Positions 45,201 to 53,259 of a stretch of 64,000 bases of DNA are shown here, one piece after another. The DNA is taken from NCBI GenBank assembly GCA_028284905.1, contig JANQQU010000056.1:1-64000 (forward strand), given 5' to 3'. Numbering within the stretch: the stretch's first letter is position 1; every line of letters starts with the position of its first letter. The DNA comes from Calditrichia bacterium. GTDB lineage: Bacteria; Calditrichota; Calditrichia; RBG-13-44-9; J075. The position numbers were made by a program, and so were the translations under genes. The notes below the pieces were generated by a model that did not search any database, was not told the origin of the DNA, and was given only the letters and a program-made list of their open reading frames with translations.

Positions 45201-46068
45201 TGCCGGCGGTGATCTTGATAACGATGGAACGATCAACGGTGCAGCAAACGGAAGTGCCTCTGTCGAACCTGTCGATCTGCCCATTCTCACCCCATTCACT
45301 GCCGGCACAGAAGATGTAACGATTCCTGGTGGTTATGATGTAACACTGCTTCCCGGCATGAATAAAGATGTCGTTGTGGAAAGAGACGGTACCTTGCGCC
45401 TGACCGCCGGGGAATACTTTCTGGATGAATTGGAATTTGGCACCGACACCCGCCTGATCGTCGATGTGAGTAGCGGTGATGTGGTTGTCAATATTGTCAG
45501 TGATCTAGAATTTGGTCAGCGCATGATCACTAGTGTGGAAGGCGGGAGCACTTCCCGATTTACTATCAACAGTATTCAGACTAAAAATATTGATTTCGGT
45601 CGGGAAGCAACAGTGATTGCTACCATTATCGCCCCGGATGCAAAAGTGCGGGCGGGCAGCTATGTGCGCTTTAGCGGATCGATGTGTGCGAAAGATATCG
45701 CTTTCAGCAGCGGCCCGGTGATTGTCGGTCACAATGCCAGTCTGCCGAAAGTGGTCGTCAATGATGAAGCGGACGTTGCCGCGCTGCTGCAGGTTTTCGC
45801 GCTGGAACAGAATTACCCCAATCCCTTTAACCCCACGACCAATATCGGATTTCAGATTTCCAACTTCGAGTTTGTTCAGTTGAAAATTTATGACATCAGC
45901 GGGCGATTGGTGAAGACGTTAGTGAATGAGCGTCGTGCGGCTGGTAATTATACCGTTAGCTGGGATGCTACCAATGATTTCGGGACAAGAGTGGCCAGTG
46001 GTGTTTACCTCTATAAGCTGCAAGCCGCGGATTTTGTGCAGGTGAAGAAGATGGTTCTGCTGAAGTGA
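42259..46068 (+). CDS. Giant secreted propeller/beta-helix protein, copy 2, with sorting domain
   Basis: 1269 aa, signal peptide in residues 1-22 (FWRILRYAAIVLILPATVFAQ). Same order of domains as copy 1. The propeller again has exactly seven SFTNTAHID-type blades (to ~320). The beta-helix region (from ~420) has five GTNAAGT/GTDITGS-type units rather than three, which accounts for the extra ~140 residues. The conserved region from ~921 (SAMDIEISGLQLSAGDMHAN) and sorting domain (~1180-1269) are nearly identical to the other copies. Ribosome-binding site AAGGAAAAAAG. Probably same function in a variant form. Confidence 0.88.
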   Translation: MKSFWRILRYAAIVLILPATVFAQLSHIFTNTAHIDEGGFAIDVTLGADGTIFLANGDDGLRAYSYDGSSFTNTAHIHNGELIIGVALGADGTVFVAKSEDGLSAYSYDGSSFTNTANIDDGGFAEDVAVGADGTVFLANGDGGLLAYSYDGSSFTNTAFISNGTGFAEDVAVGADGTVFLANITEGLGAYSYDGSSFTNTAHIDNGGQAFGVAEGPDGTIFLANFDDGLRAYSYDGSSFTNTAHIDDGEFALGVTVGADGTIFLANNNGGLFAYSYDGSSFTNIAHINDGDGARSIALGADGTVFLANQPDGLRAYRFTELINTFIVTNTNDAGEGSLRQAILDANAHVNLDFDVPDSIKFEIDGAGPHTIQPNSALPAITDPVIIDGTTEPDANCDSWPATLAIELDGSNAGNLVTGLTLQSGSNGSTIRGLVINRFSSSGILISDSDSNKIECNIIGLDITGNISRGNGANGIRIINGAHSNLVGGIEFGAGNIISGNGSNGIFISGSGARNNRVQGNRIGTNAAGTADIQNNFGGISISFSNNNLIGGASSAARNLISGNMGNANTEGDEIGISFSDSNTVQGNYIGTNAAGTAAITNINDGISLYQSSKTNIIDNLISGNDQGIYSTYSDSSVVQGNFIGTDASGTVAIPNEDGLFLLRKTRDFLIGGSAPGQGNLISGNLGSGIVISSGVRGNIVQGNRIGTDITGSLALGNDGNGVFLGSLLGPRPSEGAANVVGGLSSGAGNIIAFNGGSGIVITNYGNIISGNAIFNNGQLGIDLDRNGVTANDEGDDDLGGNDLQNYPLLTSAETDGGEITITGTFNSTPNTNDFVLEFFANTVCNGDQNGNPQSDDYGEGEIFLGYTTVSTDANGDASFSVNLTADVAAGAFITATATSPDSNTSEFSQCIVAADGSLHSFLLLSAMDIEISGLQLSAGDMHANDDITFNKGFPGTHTGNLSAVDNIDISSKNTIDGDVNAGGDLDNDGTINGAANGSASVEPVDLPILTPFTAGTEDVTIPGGYDVTLLPGMNKDVVVERDGTLRLTAGEYFLDELEFGTDTRLIVDVSSGDVVVNIVSDLEFGQRMITSVEGGSTSRFTINSIQTKNIDFGREATVIATIIAPDAKVRAGSYVRFSGSMCAKDIAFSSGPVIVGHNASLPKVVVNDEADVAALLQVFALEQNYPNPFNPTTNIGFQISNFEFVQLKIYDISGRLVKTLVNERRAAGNYTVSWDATNDFGTRVASGVYLYKLQAADFVQVKKMVLLK

Positions 46069-46087
46069 TCATGCATTGCCTTCAATG

Positions 46088-46137
46088 ACAGCCGTTTTGC
46101 GGATAGCAGCTGGGAATAAAATCCGCAAAACGGCTGT
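46088..46137 (+). other. Spacer hairpin between copies 2 and 3 (17-bp perfect stem)
   Basis: ACAGCCGTTTTGCGGAT (46088-46104) and ATCCGCAAAACGGCTGT (46121-46137) are fully complementary around a 16-nt loop. It lies 20 bp after the stop of copy 2 and about 50 bp before the start of copy 3. Possible terminator/attenuator, mRNA-stabilising stem or repeat. Confidence 0.8.
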
Positions 46138-46188
46138 TGATGAACGAAAAATACACTTTTAGAAACGAGAAAAAATAAAGGAAAAATT

Positions 46189-49100
46189 ATGAATAGATTT
46201 TGGAAACATTTTGTATGCGCTACCATCGTGCTGAGCTGTTGTTTACCGTTGACTGCATTTGCCCAATTGTCGCACCTGTTGATTAACACGGCACATATTA
46301 ATAATGGAAATACTGCGCTAGACGTGGCTACGGGCATTGATGGCACTGTTTTTCTCGCAAATATGCAAGACGGCTTGCGTGCCTATAATTACAACGGTGC
46401 ATCCTTCACTAACACCGCCCACATTGATGATGGGGGACTTGCGTTTGGCGTTGCAGTGGGGGCTGATGGTACCGTTTTTCTTGCGAATCATAATGATGGT
46501 CTGCGCGCCTATAGCTACGATGGCTCATCCTTCACCAACACCGCCCATATTGATAATGGAGGCGTTGCAAATGGCGTTGCTGTGGGCGCTGACGGCACCA
46601 TTTTTCTCGCAAACGGAGATGACGGTCTGCGCGCCTATACTTACGACGGCACATCCTTTACTAACACTGCCCACATTGATAATGGGGGGAGAGCTTTAGA
46701 CCTTACAGTTCATTTTGACGGCACCATTTTTCTTGCGAATCTGGATGACGGTTTACGCGCCTATAGTTATGATGGTTCATCCTTCACTAACACCGCCCAT
46801 ATTAATGATGGGGGAACTGCTGCTGATGTTGCATTGGATTTTAACGGCATTATTTTTCTGGCGAACAGTAGTGATGGCTTGCGCGCCTATAGCTATGATG
46901 GTTTATCCTTCACTAACACCGCTCACATTGGTTACCCGGTGAGTGATGCGCTTGGTGTCACGGTCAGTGTAGACGGCACTGTTTTTCTCGCGAACCTGGA
47001 AGACGGCCTGCTCGCCTTTCGCTACGATGACTCATCCTTTACCAACACTGCCCACATTGATAATGGAGGGGAAGGATATGATGTTGCAATTGGGCCAGAC
47101 GGCACCATTTTTCTGGCGAACAACTTTGACGGCTTACGCGCCTATCGTTATTTGGAAATCACCCATACTTTTATCGTCAGAAACACCAACGATGCCGGTT
47201 CAGGCTCTTTGCGCCGGGCCATCATCGATGCCAACGCTATACCGAATATCGCTCCTAACACGCCGGATATCATCCGTTTCGATATCGAAGGTCCCGTACC
47301 GCATACCATTCAGCCAGATTCTGCATTACCGGATATCACCGACGCCGTAATCATCGACGGCACTACGGAGCCGGACGCTAATTGTGACACCTGGCCGGGA
47401 ACACTCTCTGTTGAGCTGGACGGCACAAATGCCGGTGTTGGCGCTAGTGGCCTCACTTTAAACAGCGGCGCCAGCTTTTCGACTATTCGTGGATTGGTCA
47501 TCAACCGTTTCGATGCAAATGGTATCCTTGTTGTAGAAAGTAACAGGAGCAAAATCGATTGTAACTTCATCGGTATTGATGTCACCGGCACAGTTGATCT
47601 CGGGAATGGCAATGCCGGCGTAAAAATCGCCAATAATGCCTACGGAATTACAGTTGGCGGGATCGAAGAGGGCAGCGGTAATATCATTTCCGGTAACGGT
47701 GCTTATGGTGTTGCTATTATTGGAACGCCTGATAGTGATGTTCGGGAAAACCGGGTACTGGGTAACAGAATCGGTACAAACGCAGCAGGCACTGCTGCTA
47801 TTCCGAATGATGAAGGCGGCGTGGAGGTTGAATACGCCAAGAGAAACCAAATTGGTGGCTTCTCCGACTGGACACGTAATGTTATTTCCGGTAATGGAGA
47901 TGGCGGCTCCGACGTGAAAGGTATTTATATCGCTAATGCAGATAGCAACCTGATTCATAACAATTATATCGGCACAAATGCTGCGGGGACAGCCGCGGTA
48001 GGAAATGCCGCATTCGGTATCAGGATTAGTGCAAGTACCTTTACACGTGTTTTTAGCAACGTTATTTCCGGTAATAACGCGGGGCTGTTTATTTATTCAT
48101 CAGAGAGTACAGTCGTTCACAGTAATTTTATTGGCACGGATGTGAGCGGTACGATGGCTATACCTAATAATTTTGGCATTGTTACAACGAGAGGTACTCG
48201 TGCTTCCGCAATTGGTGGCACTTTCCCGGGACAAGGGAATCTGATATCGGGTAACATAAGATCCGGTATTTCTATGAGTAATGCTACAGACAATATTATC
48301 CGGGCGAATCTTATCGGAACGGATATAACCGGTAGTGCAGCACTTGGTAACGGTGAAGAGGGTATCGTGATTAACGGCGGAAATGCCAGGTTCGGGGTTA
48401 GTCGCAATAATTTCGTGGGAGGCCTCTCAAATGGTGCCGGTAATATTATTGCATTCAATGGCGGTAATGGTATTGGATTAAGTGATCGTGCTGGCAGTAG
48501 TAATGCTATATCCGGTAACTCTATTTTCAATAATGGATTGCTCGGGATTGATTTGGGAATATTCGACTCAATTGGTGTCTCCGCCAATGATCAAGGGGAT
48601 AGCGATATGGGCGTGAATAATTTCCAAAACTATCCACTACTTACATCAGCGGAAACGGACGGCAGCGAGATTACCATCACTGGGACCTTTAACAGCACAG
48701 CGAACACGAATGATTTCGTGCTCGAGTTTTTCGCCAACTCTGTCTGCAACGGCGATCAGAACGGCAATCCGCAGAGCGATGACTACGGTGAGGGCGAGAC
48801 TTTTCTCGGATTCACCACCGTGAACACCGATGCTAACGGCAATGCCAGCTTTTCGATAAACTTAACTGCGGATGTTGCCATTGGTACGTTTATCAGCGCA
48901 ACCGCGACTTCACCGGATAGCAGCACCTCGGAGTTCTCGCAATGCATTGAAGCAACCGACGGCTCGCTTCATAATTTTCTCCTGCTCTCTGCGATGGATA
49001 TTGAAATTAGCGGCCTGCAATTATCAGCTGGTGATATGCACGCCAATGACGATATCACCTTTAACAAAGGCTTCCCCGGCACCCATACCGGCAACCTCAG

Positions 49101-50022
49101 TGCTGTTGACAACATCGATATCAGCAGTAAGAATACCATCGATGGTGATGTAAATGCCGGCGGCGATCTCGATAACGACGGGACGATCAATGGCGCAGCG
49201 AACGGAAGTGCATCTGTCGACCCTATCGATCTGCCCACCCTCGACCCATTCACTGCGGGAACAGAAGATGTAACGGTGGATGGCGATGATGATGTGACGC
49301 TACCGCCCGGCATGAATAAAGATGTTGTCGTGGAAAGAGATGGCACCCTGCGCCTGAATGCCGGGGAATATTTTCTCAATGAATTGGAATTTGGTACCGA
49401 CACCCGCCTGATTGTCGATGTGAGTGGCGGCGATGTAATTGTCAACATCGTTAGCGATTTGGAGTTTGGTCAGCGTATGATCATTAGCGTGGAAGGCGGC
49501 AGCACTTCCCGCTTTATCATCAACAGTATTCAGACCAAAAATATAGATTTCGGCCGGGAAGCAACGGTGATCGCTACCATTATCGCCCCAGATGCAAAAG
49601 TGCGGGCGGGCAGCTATGTGCGCTTCAGCGGATCAATTTGTGCGAAAGATATCTCATTCAGCAGCGGTCCTGTAATTGTCGGTCACAATGCCAGTCTGCC
49701 AAAAGTTGTCGTCAATGATGAAGCGGACATTGCCGAACTGCCGCAGGCTTTCGCGCTGGCGCAGAATTATCCCAATCCCTTTAATCCCACGACGAATATC
49801 GGATTTCAGATTACCAACTTCGAGTTTGTTCAGTTGAAAATTTATGATGTCTCCGGGCGATTGGTAAGGACGTTGGTGAATGAGCATCGTGCGGCTGGCA
49901 ATTATACCGTCAGCTGGGATGCCACCAATGACTTCGGGGCAAAAGTTGCCAGCGGTATTTACCTCTATAAACTGCAAGCCGCTGATTTTGTGCAGGTGAA
50001 GAAGATGGTTCTGCTGAAGTAA
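46189..50022 (+). CDS. Giant secreted propeller/beta-helix protein, copy 3, with sorting domain
   Basis: 1277 aa, signal peptide MNRFWKHFVCATIVLSCCLPLTAFAQ. Seven propeller blades again, CSLREA-like entry at ~325 (VRNTNDAGSGSLRRAIIDAN), a beta-helix with five units, the conserved region from ~929 and the sorting domain from ~1187. The 5' leader (GAACGAAAAATACACTTTTA) resembles those of copies 1 and 2. The C-terminal ~350 residues differ from copies 1 and 2 at only a few positions, whereas the beta-helix is much more divergent. A strong terminator ends the array. Confidence 0.88.
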   Translation: MNRFWKHFVCATIVLSCCLPLTAFAQLSHLLINTAHINNGNTALDVATGIDGTVFLANMQDGLRAYNYNGASFTNTAHIDDGGLAFGVAVGADGTVFLANHNDGLRAYSYDGSSFTNTAHIDNGGVANGVAVGADGTIFLANGDDGLRAYTYDGTSFTNTAHIDNGGRALDLTVHFDGTIFLANLDDGLRAYSYDGSSFTNTAHINDGGTAADVALDFNGIIFLANSSDGLRAYSYDGLSFTNTAHIGYPVSDALGVTVSVDGTVFLANLEDGLLAFRYDDSSFTNTAHIDNGGEGYDVAIGPDGTIFLANNFDGLRAYRYLEITHTFIVRNTNDAGSGSLRRAIIDANAIPNIAPNTPDIIRFDIEGPVPHTIQPDSALPDITDAVIIDGTTEPDANCDTWPGTLSVELDGTNAGVGASGLTLNSGASFSTIRGLVINRFDANGILVVESNRSKIDCNFIGIDVTGTVDLGNGNAGVKIANNAYGITVGGIEEGSGNIISGNGAYGVAIIGTPDSDVRENRVLGNRIGTNAAGTAAIPNDEGGVEVEYAKRNQIGGFSDWTRNVISGNGDGGSDVKGIYIANADSNLIHNNYIGTNAAGTAAVGNAAFGIRISASTFTRVFSNVISGNNAGLFIYSSESTVVHSNFIGTDVSGTMAIPNNFGIVTTRGTRASAIGGTFPGQGNLISGNIRSGISMSNATDNIIRANLIGTDITGSAALGNGEEGIVINGGNARFGVSRNNFVGGLSNGAGNIIAFNGGNGIGLSDRAGSSNAISGNSIFNNGLLGIDLGIFDSIGVSANDQGDSDMGVNNFQNYPLLTSAETDGSEITITGTFNSTANTNDFVLEFFANSVCNGDQNGNPQSDDYGEGETFLGFTTVNTDANGNASFSINLTADVAIGTFISATATSPDSSTSEFSQCIEATDGSLHNFLLLSAMDIEISGLQLSAGDMHANDDITFNKGFPGTHTGNLSAVDNIDISSKNTIDGDVNAGGDLDNDGTINGAANGSASVDPIDLPTLDPFTAGTEDVTVDGDDDVTLPPGMNKDVVVERDGTLRLNAGEYFLNELEFGTDTRLIVDVSGGDVIVNIVSDLEFGQRMIISVEGGSTSRFIINSIQTKNIDFGREATVIATIIAPDAKVRAGSYVRFSGSICAKDISFSSGPVIVGHNASLPKVVVNDEADIAELPQAFALAQNYPNPFNPTTNIGFQITNFEFVQLKIYDVSGRLVRTLVNEHRAAGNYTVSWDATNDFGAKVASGIYLYKLQAADFVQVKKMVLLK

Positions 50023-50087
50023 CGATCGGAATGATTCAGAATAATACGGCAGGTTCTGTCGATAAATCTACCTAATCAAGTATTGTC

Positions 50088-50124
50088 AAAAAGGCGCAGA
50101 CGAAAATGTCTGCGCCTTTTTGAT
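50088..50124 (+). terminator. Strong terminator of the secreted-protein array
   Basis: AAAAAGGCGCAGAC (50088-50101) pairs perfectly with GTCTGCGCCTTTTT (50108-50121) around a 6-nt loop; the T-run is part of the right arm. Confidence 0.92.
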
Positions 50125-50275
50125 ATTTTGAACGAAAAGTGTGAAGATTCTTACTGGTTAATTGCATCGTAAGTGATATATTGCCTGGCTATGATAGAAT
50201 TATACGTTGGCAGAAAATTTACTTGTAATCAGCTAAATAGAGCAGGCTGTTCATGTTCGAACCAGTAGGACTCTC

Positions 50276-51529
50276 TTGAAAATATTAAAATCCGAATTTG
50301 CCCGCAATGTGCTCACCCTGATGACCGGAAACTCTATTGCCCTGGCGATTCCCGTACTGATTTCACCGATACTCACCCGATTGTATACGCCGGATGATTT
50401 TGGTGTTTATGCGCTATATATGAGTTTGGTAGCGGTTTTTGCAGTGATGGCTACCGGACGCTATGAGGCTGCAATCCTGCTACCGGAGGATGAAGGCGAT
50501 GCGCATACCTTATCGGGGATTTCGCTGCTTTTAACGATTATTACCAGCCTTCTCGTCTTTATCATTATCCTGATATTTAATCAGCAAATAACTACCTGGC
50601 TGGGAGATCCGAATATCTCGCTCTGGTTGTATCTGCTGCCGGTGAGTATGTTCTTGCTGGGAATATTTAACACTTTGAATAGCTGGTTTAACCGGCAAAA
50701 AGAATATCGCTGGATTGCTTCGGGGAAAGTTTTTCAATCGGGTTTTACCTCTGCTGGTCAGTTGGGATTTGGTTTGGGAAAGAGTGGGGGAGGAGGATTG
50801 ATTATTAGCACGATTGCCGGGCAGCTTGCCGCGGTGGTGGTGCTCTTTAGCGGTTTCCGAAAATATTGGCGGGCGTTCCGGGGGCAACTTAATTCCGAGC
50901 GGATAAAAATACTGGCGTCCCGCTATCGTGAATTCCCCACTTACTCGGTCGCCGGCGCAGTTGTTAACAGTCTGGCATTTAACCTGACTTACATCTTAAT
51001 ATCCGCACTTTTTTCTTCAACAGTGCTAGGGTTTTACGCCCTGGTGTATCGAGTGCTGGCGACGCCATCCGCGGTTTTTGGCAGCGCAGTATCGCAGGTG
51101 TATTTTGAGCAGGCATCCAGCGAGAAGAAAAAGAGCGGGAACAGCCGGGAAAGCTTTCGCAAAACGCTCAAGCGCCTTATTATGCTAGGCGTCCCGGTAT
51201 TTCTGTTGCTGTTCCTTATTGTACGTTATCTGTTTACGTTTATTTTTGGAGAGGAATGGGCAACGGCGGGTATCTATGCCCAAATATTGCTGCCGTTCTT
51301 CCTGGTGCGTTTTACCAGCGCTTCATTAAGTGTGACCATGACGGTTTTTGAGAAATTGAAGCAAGCATTAGTTATTCACTCAGCTATCATTTTAGCGACA
51401 CTAATTATTTTTCTGCTCAGTTATTGGCAACAATGGGATTTTCGTTTTTTTCTGTCTGTATATAGTATTGTTCTCTCTGGCCTTTACGCAGTTTTTTTGT
51501 TTTATTATTACCGGTTGTCGAAAGGATAG
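50276..51529 (+). CDS. Polysaccharide flippase (Wzx/MATE-like oligosaccharide exporter)
   Basis: 417 aa with about 12 hydrophobic segments. The N-terminal NVLTLMTGNSIALAIPVLISPILTRLYTPDDFGVYAL is the classic start of the polysaccharide-synthase/Wzx family. It moves lipid-linked oligosaccharides across the inner membrane. The start is a TTG at 50276 with AGGA six bases upstream. First gene of the surface-polysaccharide locus and convergent, further right, with a glycosyltransferase operon. Confidence 0.92.
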   Translation: MKILKSEFARNVLTLMTGNSIALAIPVLISPILTRLYTPDDFGVYALYMSLVAVFAVMATGRYEAAILLPEDEGDAHTLSGISLLLTIITSLLVFIIILIFNQQITTWLGDPNISLWLYLLPVSMFLLGIFNTLNSWFNRQKEYRWIASGKVFQSGFTSAGQLGFGLGKSGGGGLIISTIAGQLAAVVVLFSGFRKYWRAFRGQLNSERIKILASRYREFPTYSVAGAVVNSLAFNLTYILISALFSSTVLGFYALVYRVLATPSAVFGSAVSQVYFEQASSEKKKSGNSRESFRKTLKRLIMLGVPVFLLLFLIVRYLFTFIFGEEWATAGIYAQILLPFFLVRFTSASLSVTMTVFEKLKQALVIHSAIILATLIIFLLSYWQQWDFRFFLSVYSIVLSGLYAVFLFYYYRLSKG

Positions 51530-51556
51530 TGTTAAGTATATATTGCTCTTTGCCCC

Positions 51557-51642
51557 GTCATTGCGAGGCGCTTTTTGCCGAAGCAATCCCAGAAGTTGCT
51601 TCCACAGAGAGATCGCCACGTCGTTGCACTCCTCGCGATGAC
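51557..51642. repeat. REP-like dispersed repeat (GTCATTGCGAGG type)
   Basis: GTCATTGCGAGG (51557-51568) and CCTCGCGATGAC (51631-51642) frame GAAGCAATCCC and a TTGCTTCC. Second member of the family found at 16457-16545. Confidence 0.8.
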
Positions 51643-51749
51643 AGCTTGCAAAATTACTCCTTTAACACCACCATCTAAAAGATATCAGAAAAGAGGCTAA
51701 TCCACTGTTTAAACAGTTCCTAAAAAAAATATTCGCAGCTTATTATGCT

Positions 51750-52265
51750 TTGTTAACAAGAATTTTCTATCCGCAGAAAAGAGAGCTGCTAGAGATCGCA
51801 CCGCTGTTTGCGCGGGGATTTATATTGCCGCAAAAAATCTTCAATGTGAACGGATGTCGGCGCATTCCCTGGCCGGTCCATTATACTTCGAAAGTCTTTG
51901 GAAATATTACCACAGGGAAGATAACTACGCCGGGAATGTCCCCGGGGATTTACATCAACGGCATAAATGGAATTACTTTTGGTGATAATATTTATATCGG
52001 TCCCGGTGTAAAAATAATCAGCGCGAACCATAGTGAAACCGACTACCAGGCACATGTTTCCGGCCAGCCAATCCGCATTGGGGATAACGTCTGGATCGGG
52101 GCAAATGCGGTCATTTTACCCGGTGTGGAAATTGGTAGCAACGTTATTGTTGGTGCCGGATCCGTTGTTACCAAAAATGTACCAAATGATTGTGTTATTG
52201 GCGGCAATCCCGCAAAAGAAATCCGCCGCAAAGAAGCCTACCGAGGAGCAAATGATGAATCTTAA
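51750..52265 (+). CDS. Hexapeptide-repeat acyltransferase (sugar O-acetyltransferase-like)
   Basis: About 171 aa. The left-handed beta-helix repeats are clear: ITFGDNIYIGPGVKIISANH, then IRIGDNVWIGANAVILPGVEIGSNVIVGAGSVVTKNVPNDCVIGGNPAKEIR, which is the standard acetyltransferase tail with the catalytic His in SANHS. The start is uncertain: TTG at 51750 is the first conventional one, but the frame is open further upstream and AAGAGG before a CTG at 51705 is possible. Likely acetylates a sugar in the polysaccharide locus. Its end overlaps the next gene by 11 bp. Confidence 0.88.
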   Translation: MLTRIFYPQKRELLEIAPLFARGFILPQKIFNVNGCRRIPWPVHYTSKVFGNITTGKITTPGMSPGIYINGINGITFGDNIYIGPGVKIISANHSETDYQAHVSGQPIRIGDNVWIGANAVILPGVEIGSNVIVGAGSVVTKNVPNDCVIGGNPAKEIRRKEAYRGANDES

Positions 52266-53082
52266 AGAGCAGCCAGCCGGCCTGCGAACGACGATAAAAA
52301 ATGCGATACCACTGCCGCTGAAAAAAGTGCTGTGGAAAATCAAACGACTTTTTGTTCACCCGCAATATGACCCGCGCACCTACTGGAAAGAGCGGGCGAT
52401 GGAAGCAGGGCAGGCAAAAGTGTTGTGGGGAAATGAAGCTTATAATCTATGCTACCGGAAATTTCAGAAAGAATTAATCGGTGGATTTTTACCGGAAATT
52501 CACGGAAGCTTTAATGTGCTCGATATCGGCTGTGGCATTGGCGCAGTTGCTAAAATTGTTGAGCAACTGCATCCGCAAATTTATGTTGATGGGATTGATT
52601 TTCCGGAAATGATTGAAATTGCCAGGAAGGTAAATCCCTCCGAGCGGATCCGCTACATTGCCACAAATGCCGAAGAATATTCTGATGCGGATAAAACATA
52701 CGATTTTATTATTGCCTCCGCATCGCTTTCTGCCATTCGTGATCTGGACAAGCTGCGCCAGACGGTGAAGAATTGCACCGGGATGCTAAAACCGGACGGT
52801 CAGTTGTTGATGATCGAACCTTTTCATCGCTGGAAATACCTGGCAAGAGCGCGATTTAGCTCCGGCCAAATGGTCGCGCTGATGGATTCTCTCGGCTTCA
52901 AACTGGAGGCAAAGAGCGGCGCTTTGTTTTGGCCCTATCGGGAATGGTTGGCAAATTCTGAACGTTCGGCAGAATATGTCGAAAAGAAATTTGCGCAGGG
53001 AGAACGGCTATTAAGTATCCTCGGAAAACATCTCTGGGGAGATCATAAAATACTGTTCTTCACACGGAAACCTGTCGATTAA
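52255..53082 (+). CDS. SAM-dependent methyltransferase of the polysaccharide locus
   Basis: 275 aa from the ATG at 52255, six bases after GAGGAG; a frame running back to 52033 merely shadows the acyltransferase gene. Motif I VLDIGCGIGAVAKIV is followed by an acidic motif II (VDGIDFPEM), and YDFIIASASLSAIRDLDKL and MLKPDGQLLMIEP complete a typical class I methyltransferase. Overlap with the preceding gene suggests coupled translation. A sugar O- or N-methylation role is inferred from context. Confidence 0.85.
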   Translation: MNLKEQPAGLRTTIKNAIPLPLKKVLWKIKRLFVHPQYDPRTYWKERAMEAGQAKVLWGNEAYNLCYRKFQKELIGGFLPEIHGSFNVLDIGCGIGAVAKIVEQLHPQIYVDGIDFPEMIEIARKVNPSERIRYIATNAEEYSDADKTYDFIIASASLSAIRDLDKLRQTVKNCTGMLKPDGQLLMIEPFHRWKYLARARFSSGQMVALMDSLGFKLEAKSGALFWPYREWLANSERSAEYVEKKFAQGERLLSILGKHLWGDHKILFFTRKPVD

Positions 53083-53133
53083 TTATTGAAGCATAAAACA
53101 ATAGCAGAGTGAAAACAGAATTTTGAATATTTT

Positions 53134-53199
53134 GTTTAGTGGCAGTGGCAGTGGCAGTAAAAACTAAACTGCCGAGTGCTACCGCTACTGCCACTAAAC
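53134..53199. repeat. Inverted repeat built on AGTGGC units
   Basis: GTTTAGTGGCAGT followed by repeated GGCAGT units (53134-53158) faces ACTGCCACTAAAC at 53187-53199. It separates the methyltransferase and ATP-grasp genes. Confidence 0.7.
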
Positions 53200-53259
53200 T
53201 TTGATACTATAAAGAAACTTTAATATAAGAACGACCAACGGCCCTTGCCGGAAATAACT

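Noticed and set aside
42160-50000. Many long antisense and alternate-frame open frames across the three propeller genes
   Set aside because: They mirror the repetitive codon pattern of the true genes, recur at matching places in each paralogue and lack starts with ribosome-binding sites.
52033-52254. N-terminal extension of the methyltransferase gene
   Set aside because: Shadow of the acyltransferase gene in another frame; the GAGGAG before 52255 marks the start.
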